DNA of 35,027 bases from an uncultured Prevotella sp. GTDB taxonomy: Bacteria > Bacteroidota > Bacteroidia > Bacteroidales > Bacteroidaceae. Shown piece by piece: positions 24,145-31,433 of the stretch. Made by a program: the position numbers and the translations under genes. Below the pieces are notes generated by a model that was not told where the DNA came from, did no database searches, and saw nothing but the letters and a program-made list of their open reading frames with translations. The stretch covers positions 1 to 35,027 of the forward strand of contig URLQ01000006.1 in NCBI GenBank assembly GCA_900548745.1, read 5' to 3'. Numbering within the stretch: the first letter of the stretch is position 1; each line of letters starts with the position of its first letter.

Positions 24145-24208
24145 CACACTTAGAAAACTGACCCAGCTTGCTGTTTATCTGGTCAGCCCTCCCGCCGCTT
24201 CATAGCGG
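24145..24208 (-). other. oriT: Candidate origin of transfer (oriT)
   Basis: About 60 nt upstream of the relaxase start, reading on the minus strand, an imperfect hairpin is followed after 4 nt by CTAAGTGTG (complement of 24145-24153), which resembles the MobV nick region TAGTGTG/TTA. On the plus strand the hairpin is CTGACC (24158-24163), CAGC-TT-GCTG (24164-24173), a 7-nt bulge and GGTCAG (24181-24186). A second hairpin CCGCT-TCAT-AGCGG is at 24195-24208. The hairpin-then-nick layout is that of pMV158-type oriTs. The predicted nick would be after the last G, near 24144/24145. The rest of 24083-24345 has no gene. Confidence 0.62.
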
Positions 24209-24345
24209 TCGGGGTATTAGGCTTCCCGAGACTGTAAAAAAGTGGCACGTGCAAGCACGCTGCCTGTCGTTACCTCCATCCGTTAGCAGGACAAAGACGA
24301 AGTGTACAAAAGCGTATGACATGCCGTGCATCGTTAATAAGGCGT

Positions 24346-25275
24346 TTAATCCGCTCCGTGTTCAACAGAGGAAATGCCCCCAGGTTTATAATCCGTTTTG
24401 TTCTCCACGGGGCTTAAATCAGGCCGAGGATGGTCATTGTAATAAAATGATCCCTGGTCAGATACATAGTATTCAAAGATGCTGTCAAGGAGAATAATCT
24501 CTGCCTTCGTATAACAGGACACGGTTTCTGCCATATAACTGGGCTTCCTGTTTTCACGTATCGCAACAACCAGAATGCCAAGGATGTCTATTACTTTCTG
24601 CCAGTCCCAGACATGGTCTTTACCAAAGAGAAGACCGGTTGAATCCGTCATTTCTTCAGGCATTTCCTTCTCCATTTTCAATATCTGAAATATGGACTTT
24701 ACCAATGAATCGAATACCAGACTCTGCTGTTTCAGAACATGGCAATCAGGTCTGCCTCCGTCATTTTCCGTTACCGCCAATTCCATTACCTTATTGAAAT
24801 AACAATTATAGGATTGGGCTACCTGACTGGAAGTATTGCGTCCTTTAAGGAACCGCACAAACTGAAGTGCGTTAAAGTCCAATACATCAGACGGAGTCTC
24901 AACAAAGAGAGAAAGACGTTGTTTCTGGCTTACAGAAAACACGTAGCTTTTTGAATACTGCTCCATGTTAAGATGGCCCAGATTGACAAGACCGGTCAGG
25001 AACTGACGGACTGTTGCACGTTGCCACTGCCATTTCCGCGCAAGCTCAGATATGGTGGCAACAAACTGGCCGGGGAGTATTTTCAGATTTCCTACCACAA
25101 CAGATGTGGAGTATGTTCCTGATGTCGCTCTTGTGAGCAGATCACAATAGGCTTCCAATTTACTGTATCGGTCTTCTGATTTAGGCTTCAGATACTCCAA
25201 CAAAGAGCGGTCTATGCCTTGTGGGTCATTCAATTCAGAAGCATAATTGTTTTTATTGTTAGTCATTTGCGTCAT
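24346..25275 (-). CDS. Winged-helix DNA-binding protein upstream of the relaxase
   Basis: A 309-residue cytoplasmic protein. Residues about 67-115 fit a winged helix-turn-helix (LPGQFVATISELARKWQWQR, then ATVRQFLTGLVNLGHLNME and a wing strand SYVFSV), similar in style to phage or plasmid replisome-organiser and DnaD-type N-terminal domains. The rest is helical without a recognised domain. It lies 263 nt upstream of the relaxase on the same strand, with oriT between, so it may be a regulator, a relaxosome accessory protein or a replication protein; the sequence does not decide. Its start is MTQMTNNK; a start at the second Met, 3 residues later, is possible. Confidence 0.75.
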   Translation of the reverse strand: MTQMTNNKNNYASELNDPQGIDRSLLEYLKPKSEDRYSKLEAYCDLLTRATSGTYSTSVVVGNLKILPGQFVATISELARKWQWQRATVRQFLTGLVNLGHLNMEQYSKSYVFSVSQKQRLSLFVETPSDVLDFNALQFVRFLKGRNTSSQVAQSYNCYFNKVMELAVTENDGGRPDCHVLKQQSLVFDSLVKSIFQILKMEKEMPEEMTDSTGLLFGKDHVWDWQKVIDILGILVVAIRENRKPSYMAETVSCYTKAEIILLDSIFEYYVSDQGSFYYNDHPRPDLSPVENKTDYKPGGISSVEHGAD

Positions 25276-25342
25276 TTTTAGATTACATTAAAAAAGTGGA
25301 AAACAAGCAAGCAAAGAATATATATTCCACATGTAAGTGGCA

Positions 25343-25840
25343 TTAATAGTAGTTCTTCATTATCCATTCAACCTGGCTTTTAAAACTGTCGCAGTCTTCA
25401 AGTACGCTTTTCTGCTGAAGAACTCTTTCAGACGGATAAAAGACAGCTGCCACACTTAGCAGGAAAAAAAGCTGGAACACACTGTTCATATAAGTGGTGG
25501 CATAACATAACACTGCTATCAGGAGTGTGATATACCAAAACCGTTTCCTTTCATGCAGAATATGAAGGGTACTATCGGCAATCCTTCTGTTCAAAAGTGC
25601 CAGCGTCAGGATGCTTGACAGTCCAACTGCCAGATTCGGTTCTGTCATACAACAGCACCAGTTAATAAAGATGAGCGCAAGCATCATAATACTTACATAA
25701 AACTTTCTTGCACTGTCAAATACGACCATTCTCCACATGAAGCTTTTCATGCAGCGGTACTGTTTCTTGTATAAACAGAAGAATGCCAGGAGAAGCAAAA
25801 ACGGAAACAAAAAACGGATGAAGGTTAATGTATGCATCAT
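25343..25840 (-). CDS. Small multi-pass membrane protein, unknown function
   Basis: A 165-residue protein with about four to five hydrophobic segments (FLFPFLLLLAFFCLY; SIMMLALIFINWCCC; WYITLLIAVLCYATTY; VFQLFFLLSVAAVFY) and short charged loops, ending in a soluble tail with SQVEWIMKNYY. It is the last gene of a five-gene minus-strand cluster, 11 nt after the previous gene, so probably co-transcribed. No family recognised. Confidence 0.72.
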   Translation of the reverse strand: MMHTLTFIRFLFPFLLLLAFFCLYKKQYRCMKSFMWRMVVFDSARKFYVSIMMLALIFINWCCCMTEPNLAVGLSSILTLALLNRRIADSTLHILHERKRFWYITLLIAVLCYATTYMNSVFQLFFLLSVAAVFYPSERVLQQKSVLEDCDSFKSQVEWIMKNYY

Positions 25841-25851
25841 AGTGAATCCAT

Positions 25852-26280
25852 TTAGTTATTTGCATTCTCAACGTGTTCCTGCCTTTTTCTTTGGATTGAC
25901 TCCAACCGTTTAGCGATGCGCTTGTTCAACTGGACATTATAGCTGAACGATTTCTGGTCAATAGTGGGGTCTTTTGAAAGCTCCTCATCCGTTTTGATGA
26001 GAAGATTCAGATAAAAATCCAAATTGGAATCGTGATTCCTTTTCTCATCTCCTATGGCATAATCATCAGTCAATGAAGTCACCTTTTCCAAGGTATCAGG
26101 GTCAACATCATCGGCCAGGTCATAGGCCCTTTTAATGCTTCTCATAACCATCAGGCAAGAGAATATGAGGAAACACAGTATAGCCTTGATTATTATATTC
26201 AGGTCAAATACCATCATCGCCAGTACAGCCAGCAGGATGACTGTAAAATAAAAAACATAAATTTTCCTGTTAGTATTCAT
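25852..26280 (-). CDS. Small membrane protein with cytoplasmic tail, unknown function
   Basis: The start at 26280 (MNTNRKIYVFYF) gives 142 residues; the longer frame from 26295 needs a TTG start and overlaps more of the upstream gene. Two adjacent hydrophobic segments (YFTVILLAVLAMMVFDL; IIIKAILCFLIFSCLMVM) are followed by a polar helical tail with SYNVQLNKRIAKRLESIQRK. The start overlaps the end of the 120-residue gene by 11 nt, indicating coupling. The two short helices and the tail suggest an inner-membrane anchor protein. No family recognised. Confidence 0.7.
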   Translation of the reverse strand: MNTNRKIYVFYFTVILLAVLAMMVFDLNIIIKAILCFLIFSCLMVMRSIKRAYDLADDVDPDTLEKVTSLTDDYAIGDEKRNHDSNLDFYLNLLIKTDEELSKDPTIDQKSFSYNVQLNKRIAKRLESIQRKRQEHVENANN

Positions 26281-26632
26281 AATCGTCAAGTTCAAGTTTT
26301 ATTATACCGAAAGAAGCTTTCTCTATAATGTATTCGACATCACGCAAAGTGAGCGCATCATGCTTTATCCGTTCAGAGGCTGAAGGATCTTTTTTACAAA
26401 GAGCCAACAATCCCATTCTCAAATCGTATTCATTGATGTTCCAGGTACAGGACCTCTTGAAACAGAAATGTTCCCTATAGCTTTTCAAAGTGATAGCTTT
26501 AAACAGTAGCGGCTTCAACATTCCATCCTGAAGTATTCGCATCTCTACCAGTTTCTCTGTGCCTATAACCTTTATCCATGTCCTGTTTTTATGTATGATG
26601 TCTGCAATGAGGTAATACGTCTGCCTGTTCAT
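26270..26632 (-). CDS. Small soluble protein, unknown function
   Basis: A 120-residue basic protein without signal peptide or membrane segment. The sequence alternates short strands and helices (TWIKVIGTEKLVEMRILQDG; SERIKHDALTLRDVEYIIEK). Its ATG follows the TGA of the upstream gene with no gap (26633/26632), and its end overlaps the next gene, so it is embedded in the minus-strand operon. No motif recognised. Confidence 0.68.
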   Translation of the reverse strand: MNRQTYYLIADIIHKNRTWIKVIGTEKLVEMRILQDGMLKPLLFKAITLKSYREHFCFKRSCTWNINEYDLRMGLLALCKKDPSASERIKHDALTLRDVEYIIEKASFGIIKLELDDYEY

Positions 26633-27088
26633 TCAAAGTCCGCAGTTGAAGTCATTCATTATCTGGACATGCTCTCGCTTTTCTATGAATTTTCCACGAC
26701 GTTCATGTAGTCGCAAATCCTCAAAAATGTCAGCAGACATAACCTCAATGGAATTGTAGATAGTAACATATAACTCATGGATAAGACCGTCCGTATGTGT
26801 CTTGCAGTTTATCTTGAACATACGTTCCGTCACCGGATAACAGTAGGCGCAGCATTCATGTCCGTATGCGGTAGCGGATGATGGCACTATGTGGTAAAGA
26901 ATGGCAAGATCCGCATTCATCTCAAACATATCCAGAACCTTTTCGAGAGGCTGAGGTTCGTGTACTTCATAAGGGAGTACGGCATAATCTTCGTAAGTCT
27001 TGATTTCCCCAAGCCAGTAATTATCAATAATGGCTGGCAACAATATGGGACCAGATGATCTGAATTTTAAAATAGCTTCCTGTAACAT
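26633..27088 (-). CDS. Soluble protein with a Cys-rich patch, unknown function
   Basis: A 151-residue soluble protein. A Cys/His patch AYGHECCAYCYP near residues 74-85 could bind metal; the later INCKTHTDG adds a Cys and a His. The remainder mixes strands and helices, with an acidic N-terminal half (YEDYAVLPYEVHEPQPLEKV). It starts 13 nt after the lipoprotein stop and abuts the next gene. Function unknown. Confidence 0.68.
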   Translation of the reverse strand: MLQEAILKFRSSGPILLPAIIDNYWLGEIKTYEDYAVLPYEVHEPQPLEKVLDMFEMNADLAILYHIVPSSATAYGHECCAYCYPVTERMFKINCKTHTDGLIHELYVTIYNSIEVMSADIFEDLRLHERRGKFIEKREHVQIMNDFNCGL

Positions 27089-27101
27089 GATATTTATTTG
27101 A

Positions 27102-28109
27102 TTAGATGGTTGATATGTATAATCGAATTAGCTGATTCGGAATTTTTGTGGACACATCCCGGTCAATTAAGTGTTTGCTGTCCAATCTGGAAATAATAGC
27201 CGGATAATCCTTTGCCATATCCGTCATAAGCCGAATTTGTTCCGGTGTCAGCATTGTTATGGCAAGGGCATCTATCGAGAGATAAGGTTGTAGCATCATC
27301 CACAAATAAGCATTGGCATATTGCGAATCCTTTACTATACCACGTTTCAGTTTCTCATGACAGACTTTGGCATTCAGAAGCAGACGGCGACCTGTCCTCA
27401 TGGACATATAGGTAATAGTTTCATCTGCCTTGATTTTACCATTTGATGCTTCCTTATAAATGCTGTCACAAATATTGGCCGTCATATCAGTAATATCCGC
27501 CATACCCAAAGCTGAACACTCGTCAATGGAAGCAAGAAAGCTTCGAAAGAAAAAGTCCTCCATGCGGATAAATCGAAGAAGCGCATCTTCTGAGTGTACC
27601 CCATATAATTTATATGAAAGCAGAAACTTTGAGTAATCGGCAAGTAAGTCTCTAATATTCCCGGTATATACAGGAATGCTGTCCAACGAGGAAAAGAATA
27701 CTGTTGCCTGTCGCTTTAATAAGTCAAGTTCCTTATCCTGACCATAGATAGAAGTATGAAGTTTGACGTATGCCACATCACTTAGCGTAAAGTTGTCCGC
27801 AAGCTCCATTAGCCTCGTACGAATGGAATCCGTTATACTGTCAAACCTCATGGTCAGATCGGCATGAGCCGTAAACGAAGGGTCTTTCTGAATGAATTTG
27901 TAGACTGTGTCTGAATATTCATACCACTGATTGATAAATGAGGCAAGCTGCTCGGCATTAAATCTTCCCTGTGCTCTGACAGTTTTATAAAGATTATCGT
28001 ATTCATTCAGAGCTTCATCAGAGGACTCAAAATCATATTTTTCATGATTGTTGCATGAGTAAAACAAGAGTATAGAGCATAAAAAAATCAAGTGAAAGAT
28101 TAAACTCAT
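27102..28109 (-). CDS. Putative lipoprotein, unknown function
   Basis: The open frame runs from 28277, but the start at 28109 (MSLIFHLIFLCS) gives a normal lipoprotein signal ending in LLFYSC (lipobox Cys, residue 19) and 335 residues. A -7-like box at 28255-28262 lies inside the longer frame and argues against 28277; ATGs at 28235, 28229 and 28175 remain possible and would add a basic N-terminal extension (RKQEKESKSSERKN). The mature part is all-helical (LASFINQWYEYSDTVYKFIQ; RFDSITDSIRTRLMELADN) without a recognised domain. It is first in the five-gene minus-strand cluster. The 28109 start codon lies in the loop of a nested inverted repeat, which could control its translation. Confidence 0.72.
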   Translation of the reverse strand: MSLIFHLIFLCSILLFYSCNNHEKYDFESSDEALNEYDNLYKTVRAQGRFNAEQLASFINQWYEYSDTVYKFIQKDPSFTAHADLTMRFDSITDSIRTRLMELADNFTLSDVAYVKLHTSIYGQDKELDLLKRQATVFFSSLDSIPVYTGNIRDLLADYSKFLLSYKLYGVHSEDALLRFIRMEDFFFRSFLASIDECSALGMADITDMTANICDSIYKEASNGKIKADETITYMSMRTGRRLLLNAKVCHEKLKRGIVKDSQYANAYLWMMLQPYLSIDALAITMLTPEQIRLMTDMAKDYPAIISRLDSKHLIDRDVSTKIPNQLIRLYISTI

Positions 28110-28136
28110 TTGAGTATTTTTTCTTTCACTTGATTT
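28085..28136. repeat. Nested perfect inverted repeat covering the lipoprotein start
   Basis: AAATCAAGTGAAAGA (28085-28099) is perfectly complementary to 28122-28136 (15 bp), and inside it ACTCA (28104-28108) pairs with TGAGT (28111-28115) around a 2-nt loop. The minus-strand ATG at 28107-28109 sits at that inner loop. In the mRNA the structure would hide the start region. Confidence 0.6.
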
Positions 28137-28254
28137 ACTTTCTTTCTCTTGTTTTCTTGAACCTGCGTCAGGCATACCAATCAAATCGCTATTATAGTGA
28201 TTCTGACCGATTAAATTTCTGTATATCATTGACATATTTTTGTTTGTTATGTGG

Positions 28255-28262
28255 CAAATGTA
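28255..28262 (-). promoter_or_regulatory. Candidate -7 box for the minus-strand lipoprotein cluster
   Basis: On the minus strand the bases read TACATTTG, matching TAnnTTTG. It would place the transcript start near 28247, upstream of all ATGs except the one at 28277. It is the first promoter-like element found for the five-gene cluster. Consensus match only. Confidence 0.38.
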
Positions 28263-28318
28263 CAGATAATATTCCACATTGTCAGTATAAAATATACAGT
28301 TTAGACTAATTTATATTT

Positions 28319-28336
28319 CATACTCATAATAGTATG
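28319..28336. promoter_or_regulatory. Palindrome in divergent promoter region, candidate operator
   Basis: CATACT (28319-28324) and AGTATG (28331-28336) are perfect complements around CATAAT, extendable by one pair. The right half continues as AGTATGATTT, the same word as the palindrome at 3062-3071, and AGTATGATT occurs again at 28406-28414. It lies between the minus-strand lipoprotein cluster and the plus-strand recombinase-like gene. Confidence 0.42.
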
Positions 28337-28434
28337 ATTTATAATATATATCCGTTAGTAATAGAAATTTGGGAAAAGAAAAGCCAATCATAAAACTGTC
28401 ATGCCAGTATGATTATTAATATGAATATAATTTA

Positions 28435-28442
28435 TACCTTTG
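28435..28442 (+). promoter_or_regulatory. Candidate -7 box for the recombinase-like gene
   Basis: TACCTTTG matches TAnnTTTG and lies about 100 nt before the ATG at 28545. The AGTATGATT word at 28406-28414 lies about 20 nt upstream, where a regulator would touch the -33 region. The 28443-28544 leader has no gene. Confidence 0.45.
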
Positions 28443-28544
28443 TATCAGAGTGATGTTCATTATACTCTTGGAGAATTATTATACTATATATTTTTCAAGA
28501 CAAGAGAATACAACTATTTGATTATCAGTCAAAACCTTTATGAT

Positions 28545-29201
28545 ATGGCAAAAATAGGTTACATCATGGCAATATCCCAGTATGACAAACTGGAAGAAGA
28601 CAGAGAGTGGATGAATAATTTCGGATGTATACGCATTGTAGAGGAGTGCGATGAAAACGAACGTAACAGACCGCTTTGGAAGCAACTCATGGTTGCCCTG
28701 CAAAGGGGGGATGAACTTGTTATCCCTAAATTTTCAAATGCCATCCGTGGCAGTCGAGAACTGGCTACATTCCTGGAATTTTGCCGGGTAAAAGCTATTC
28801 GCGTCATAAGCATACACGACCGGATTGATTCCAAGAACCAGCTTTTTCCTGAAACCAAGCCATCGGATGTGCTGGAAATGATGGGTGCCTTACCTGAAGA
28901 AGTACTTGCTTTGAGAAAGACTGCCGAGCATGTGGTGAACCTGCAGGCGAAGATGATTGCATCATTACCGAAGGTTTCTTCCACAAAATTACAAAAGCTC
29001 GACAGAGAAAAGACTGTCATCAATCTGTATGCAGCCGGTCATCCTATAGATGAGATATGGAGAGCAAGCGGCTTCAAAAGCAGAAGTTCTGTGTTCCGTA
29101 TTCTGAACAAGCATGGCATCAAACTCAATAGAGGAAACCATTCCGGACCTATCAAAAAGAAAAATGAAGAGGATACATCGAAAGATGTGAATAAAAGCTG
29201 A
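28545..29201 (+). CDS. Serine recombinase-like protein with degenerate active site
   Basis: Start chosen at ATG 28545 (MAKIGYIMAISQYDKLEEDR); the longer frame from 28440 would need TTG inside a promoter box. The 218-residue product follows the resolvase N-terminal domain (RPLWKQLMVALQRGDELVIP, then FLEFCRVKAIRVISIHDRID) with a C-terminal helix-turn-helix (PIDEIWRASGFKSRSSVFRI). The usual YxRVS reads YIMAIS, so the Arg and Ser positions are shifted or lost, and the KLDRLGRS segment reads KFSNAIRG, losing the Asp and one Arg. Catalysis is therefore doubtful; it may act as a DNA-binding regulator. Its gene is followed 5 nt later by the esterase fusion, so they form an operon. Confidence 0.8.
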   Translation: MAKIGYIMAISQYDKLEEDREWMNNFGCIRIVEECDENERNRPLWKQLMVALQRGDELVIPKFSNAIRGSRELATFLEFCRVKAIRVISIHDRIDSKNQLFPETKPSDVLEMMGALPEEVLALRKTAEHVVNLQAKMIASLPKVSSTKLQKLDREKTVINLYAAGHPIDEIWRASGFKSRSSVFRILNKHGIKLNRGNHSGPIKKKNEEDTSKDVNKS

Positions 29202-29206
29202 CTATA

Positions 29207-30007
29207 ATGAAAAAGATACTTTTCCTTCACGGATTCTTTGCCACAGGAAGTTGTCCGATGGCAGTTGCTCTGAAAGAAGCATTTGAAAATCATGCCTCCG
29301 TCTTAACACCCGACCTTCCGCTTCATCCCAAGGAGGCATTAAAACAGGTACGCTCCATCATTGAACAGGAATCGCCCGACCTGCTGCTGGGTAACAGCTG
29401 CGGATCTTTTCTTGCGCAGATTCTCGCCCCGATAGTCGGCATCCCGGCATTGCTTGGCAATCCGCACTTTGAGATGACGAAATTCTTAAAAGAAAGAATC
29501 GGTGAGCATCAGTACAAAGCTCCACGCAAGGACGGCAATCAGACACTAGTCATTGATGAAGCTTTAATCGAGGAGTTTGCCGAACTCGAAAAGATTCAGT
29601 TTGACTGCTGTAATCCGTATTACAGAGACCGTGTCTGGGGACTATTCGGCGAACAGGACGGACTGGCTCACTATGAGCCCATGTTCATGGGACATTACAA
29701 CAATTCCCATCATTTCCCGGGTGCGCATACTCCTACAGAACAGGAAGTGAAGACCTGGTATGCACCCTTGGCCATGAAGATGCTGATGGAGTTTCCTAAG
29801 AAAGAAGAAAGATATTTCCGTCATTTCAAGGGTGGTACCTATAAATATATCCATTCCGCTTTTGACAGTGAAACTCAGGAGCGGATGGTTGTATATCAGG
29901 CTCTCTATGGAGAAAAATCCTATTGGGTCAGACCGGAAAAGATGTTTTTCGAGACTATAGAAAGAGATGGAAGAAGCTTTTCAAGGTTTACGGAAATAGA
30001 CATCTGA
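29207..30007 (+). CDS. YqiA-like esterase fused to DUF1653
   Basis: A 266-residue protein. Residues 1-195 are an alpha/beta hydrolase of the YqiA/UPF0227 type: ILFLHGFFATG at the oxyanion strand, nucleophile elbow GNSCGS (Ser64), acid FGEQD (Asp151) and a likely His174 in PGAHTP. Residues about 203-264 match DUF1653 (YFRHFKGGTYKYIHSAF, then VVYQALYGEKSYWVRPEKMF). Family knowledge: YqiA hydrolyses short acyl esters in vitro; DUF1653 is a small beta domain of unknown role. The fusion starts 5 nt after the recombinase-like gene and ends before a strong terminator. The true substrate is unknown. Confidence 0.86.
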   Translation: MKKILFLHGFFATGSCPMAVALKEAFENHASVLTPDLPLHPKEALKQVRSIIEQESPDLLLGNSCGSFLAQILAPIVGIPALLGNPHFEMTKFLKERIGEHQYKAPRKDGNQTLVIDEALIEEFAELEKIQFDCCNPYYRDRVWGLFGEQDGLAHYEPMFMGHYNNSHHFPGAHTPTEQEVKTWYAPLAMKMLMEFPKKEERYFRHFKGGTYKYIHSAFDSETQERMVVYQALYGEKSYWVRPEKMFFETIERDGRSFSRFTEIDI

Positions 30008-30058
30008 GTGTTTAAGGTTTATCCGCATAGCCGCTATAACCGTAAGACTGCAACGAGT

Positions 30059-30097
30059 AAAGGAACAGAAGACCATCCCTGTGGCTCCTGTTCCTTT
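30059..30097. terminator. Bidirectional terminator, perfect 10-bp stem
   Basis: AAAGGAACAG (30059-30068) pairs with CTGTTCCTTT (30088-30097); an inner CCA/TGG pairing closes the loop. It lies between the convergent esterase (plus) and 180-residue gene (minus), with T-rich sequence on the 3' side in both directions. Confidence 0.75.
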
Positions 30098-30104
30098 GTT
30101 CTTA

Positions 30105-30647
30105 TCACTCAATTTCCGACGTAATGAAATCAATGTGGCCAGCAAATATATCATCGGCATCAATCTCATGTTCATTGCCCCGGTCGTTTTTCTCATCTCC
30201 TATGATGGTTATTCTTCCATCATTACTAACCCTCACTGCAAGGATTACCACATCACAAGGCTCATCATAGTCATACGCTGCCACTATCGGGCAATCACCC
30301 TCAAAGTGCCATTCATAGCCATCGGCAACCTTCTCACCATATTGGCGAATTGCAGAAACAAGCTCTTCCTGTTCGCGATGCTTTACCTCCTGCACACTAT
30401 CATAGATTGAGAAGTTCTTCAACTTAGTTTCCCGCTGTTCATGAACTTCCTTGCCATTCTCTTCGTCTATGCCGAATTCATGAAACTGCACCGGAACATA
30501 ATCTGCAGGAACTGCCATCCATGAAATGTTATTCAAGGAGTAGTCGTGCTCTACAAGGAAAAGTTCAACGTCCTCTCCAACCATATTCTCCGGAACGTTC
30601 AAAACATCTATACGGGCATTTGCGCAATCCATAACAATAACCTTCAT
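30105..30647 (-). CDS. Acidic soluble protein, unknown function
   Basis: A 180-residue, strongly acidic cytoplasmic protein. The N-terminal third has an alternating pattern (MKVIVMDCANARIDVLNVPE; ELFLVEHDYSLNNISWMAVP), the middle is helical (EEELVSAIRQYGEK-like), and the C-terminal half is beta-rich and Asp-rich (GDCPIVAAYDYDEPCDVVIL). No family is recognised, though proteins of this type are common as accessory genes on Bacteroidales conjugative elements. It follows the DUF2958 gene by 25 nt and so should be under control of the same structured leader. Confidence 0.72.
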   Translation of the reverse strand: MKVIVMDCANARIDVLNVPENMVGEDVELFLVEHDYSLNNISWMAVPADYVPVQFHEFGIDEENGKEVHEQRETKLKNFSIYDSVQEVKHREQEELVSAIRQYGEKVADGYEWHFEGDCPIVAAYDYDEPCDVVILAVRVSNDGRITIIGDEKNDRGNEHEIDADDIFAGHIDFITSEIE

Positions 30648-30672
30648 AGTTGTCCAAATTTTAAGTTATACA

Positions 30673-31059
30673 TTAGTTTTCATCGTAAAGTCTTGATAAG
30701 AAAGACTGCAGTTCTTCGTCCTTTATCCCTTTGAGGGCACAAGGTCTGAAAGTCCTGTCCTGTTCAATCTTCAATAAGCCAAGTCCGTACTTACTCGCAT
30801 CGTAAGTGACATCGGCCATCTCTGTTGCTGACATATAGCCGTACTCTGTTTCCTGCAAGCCCACCACAATACCATATAGGGTGAAATCATCTCCTTCGGG
30901 CTGTCCTTCCATAATATACCAACGGATATTGCCAAGGTGAAACACTGCGATGCAAAGTGCATCCTTTCCTTTTGCGTCCTGTGAATACAGGGGATAATCA
31001 CTCAGAGCCTCTCTCAGTTCTGCGGTCATCAGACGATTGTTGAATTTTGTTGCTGTCAT
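30673..31059 (-). CDS. DUF2958 protein
   Basis: Start chosen at 31059 (MTATKFNNRLMTAELREAL), giving 128 residues; the open frame extends to 31302 but that part is the repeated leader, whose sister copy also translates into a meaningless extension. The body matches DUF2958: IAVFHLGNIRWYIMEGQPEG, then GIVVGLQETEYGYMSATEM and a C-terminal LLKIEQDRTFRP block. The family is frequent on mobile elements and has no established activity. The gene heads a minus-strand operon with the 180-residue gene behind it and is divergent from the Y-family polymerase. Confidence 0.8.
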   Translation of the reverse strand: MTATKFNNRLMTAELREALSDYPLYSQDAKGKDALCIAVFHLGNIRWYIMEGQPEGDDFTLYGIVVGLQETEYGYMSATEMADVTYDASKYGLGLLKIEQDRTFRPCALKGIKDEELQSFLSRLYDEN

Positions 31060-31076
31060 AATATGTGAATTATTTA

Positions 31077-31262
31077 TTTCCCTTTTGTTACAACCTTTCA
31101 GCTGTGTGTCGGGAAGATTTTTCTGCATCAGAAGTTTGGAGAAGGCAAATAAGGCAAGAATGGCGTGAAGAATACTCTTTAAGTGCCTGTCACTTAAAGG
31201 AAGATTGTTCACCAGACACGTCTTGCAGTTTGACAGATCCAAGATAACTTCGCTGAAAAATT
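31077..31262 (-). ncRNA. Structured 5' leader, copy A (candidate cis-regulatory RNA)
   Basis: A ~185-nt leader upstream of the DUF2958 gene, homologous to copy B at 34709-34889. On the RNA (minus strand) it folds into a 9-bp hairpin (31177-31185 with 31191-31199), then UUCCC (31111-31115) pairing with GGGAA (31078-31082), enclosing a hairpin 31090-31095/31100-31105 closed by a GAAA tetraloop and containing G-U pairs. The 3' end UAACAAAAGGGAAA is identical in both copies and lies about 17 nt before the ATG. Whether it senses a ligand or protein is not known. Confidence 0.6.
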
Positions 31263-31405
31263 TTCCTCTGACACGACAGCGGATGTGCTTAAAGGCAGAC
31301 ATATAACAGGTGAAAATCAGTCCGGAACTGCATGTAAGAGTGAGATATGGGCTGTATATAACTGATAAGCAATAACAATATTCAAGAATTTTAGATGATT
31401 CTCGT

Positions 31406-31413
31406 TATCTTTG
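31406..31413 (+). promoter_or_regulatory. Candidate -7 box for the Y-family polymerase operon
   Basis: TATCTTTG fits TAnnTTTG and lies 20 nt before the ATG at 31434. Because it is inside the longer open frame that begins at 31395, it supports the 31434 start. No clear -33 box or LexA-like operator was found. Confidence 0.45.
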
Positions 31414-31433
31414 TATCATTTTCCGGAAATATA

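Noticed and set aside
24195..24208. CCGCT/AGCGG hairpin as a stand-alone terminator
   Set aside because: No T-tract follows, and it lies beside the oriT hairpin upstream of the relaxase, so it was grouped with the oriT candidate.
28440..28544. Longer N-terminus for the recombinase-like gene from a TTG codon
   Set aside because: The TTG is part of a TAnnTTTG promoter box, and the ATG at 28545 begins the typical resolvase start MAKIGY.
28559..29023. Minus-strand open frame of 154 codons
   Set aside because: Antisense to the recombinase-like gene, Ser-rich shadow composition, no start signal.
31060..31302. N-terminal extension of the DUF2958 gene
   Set aside because: It is the repeated leader; the sister copy upstream of another gene also reads open, and conservation follows RNA pairing more than protein sequence.
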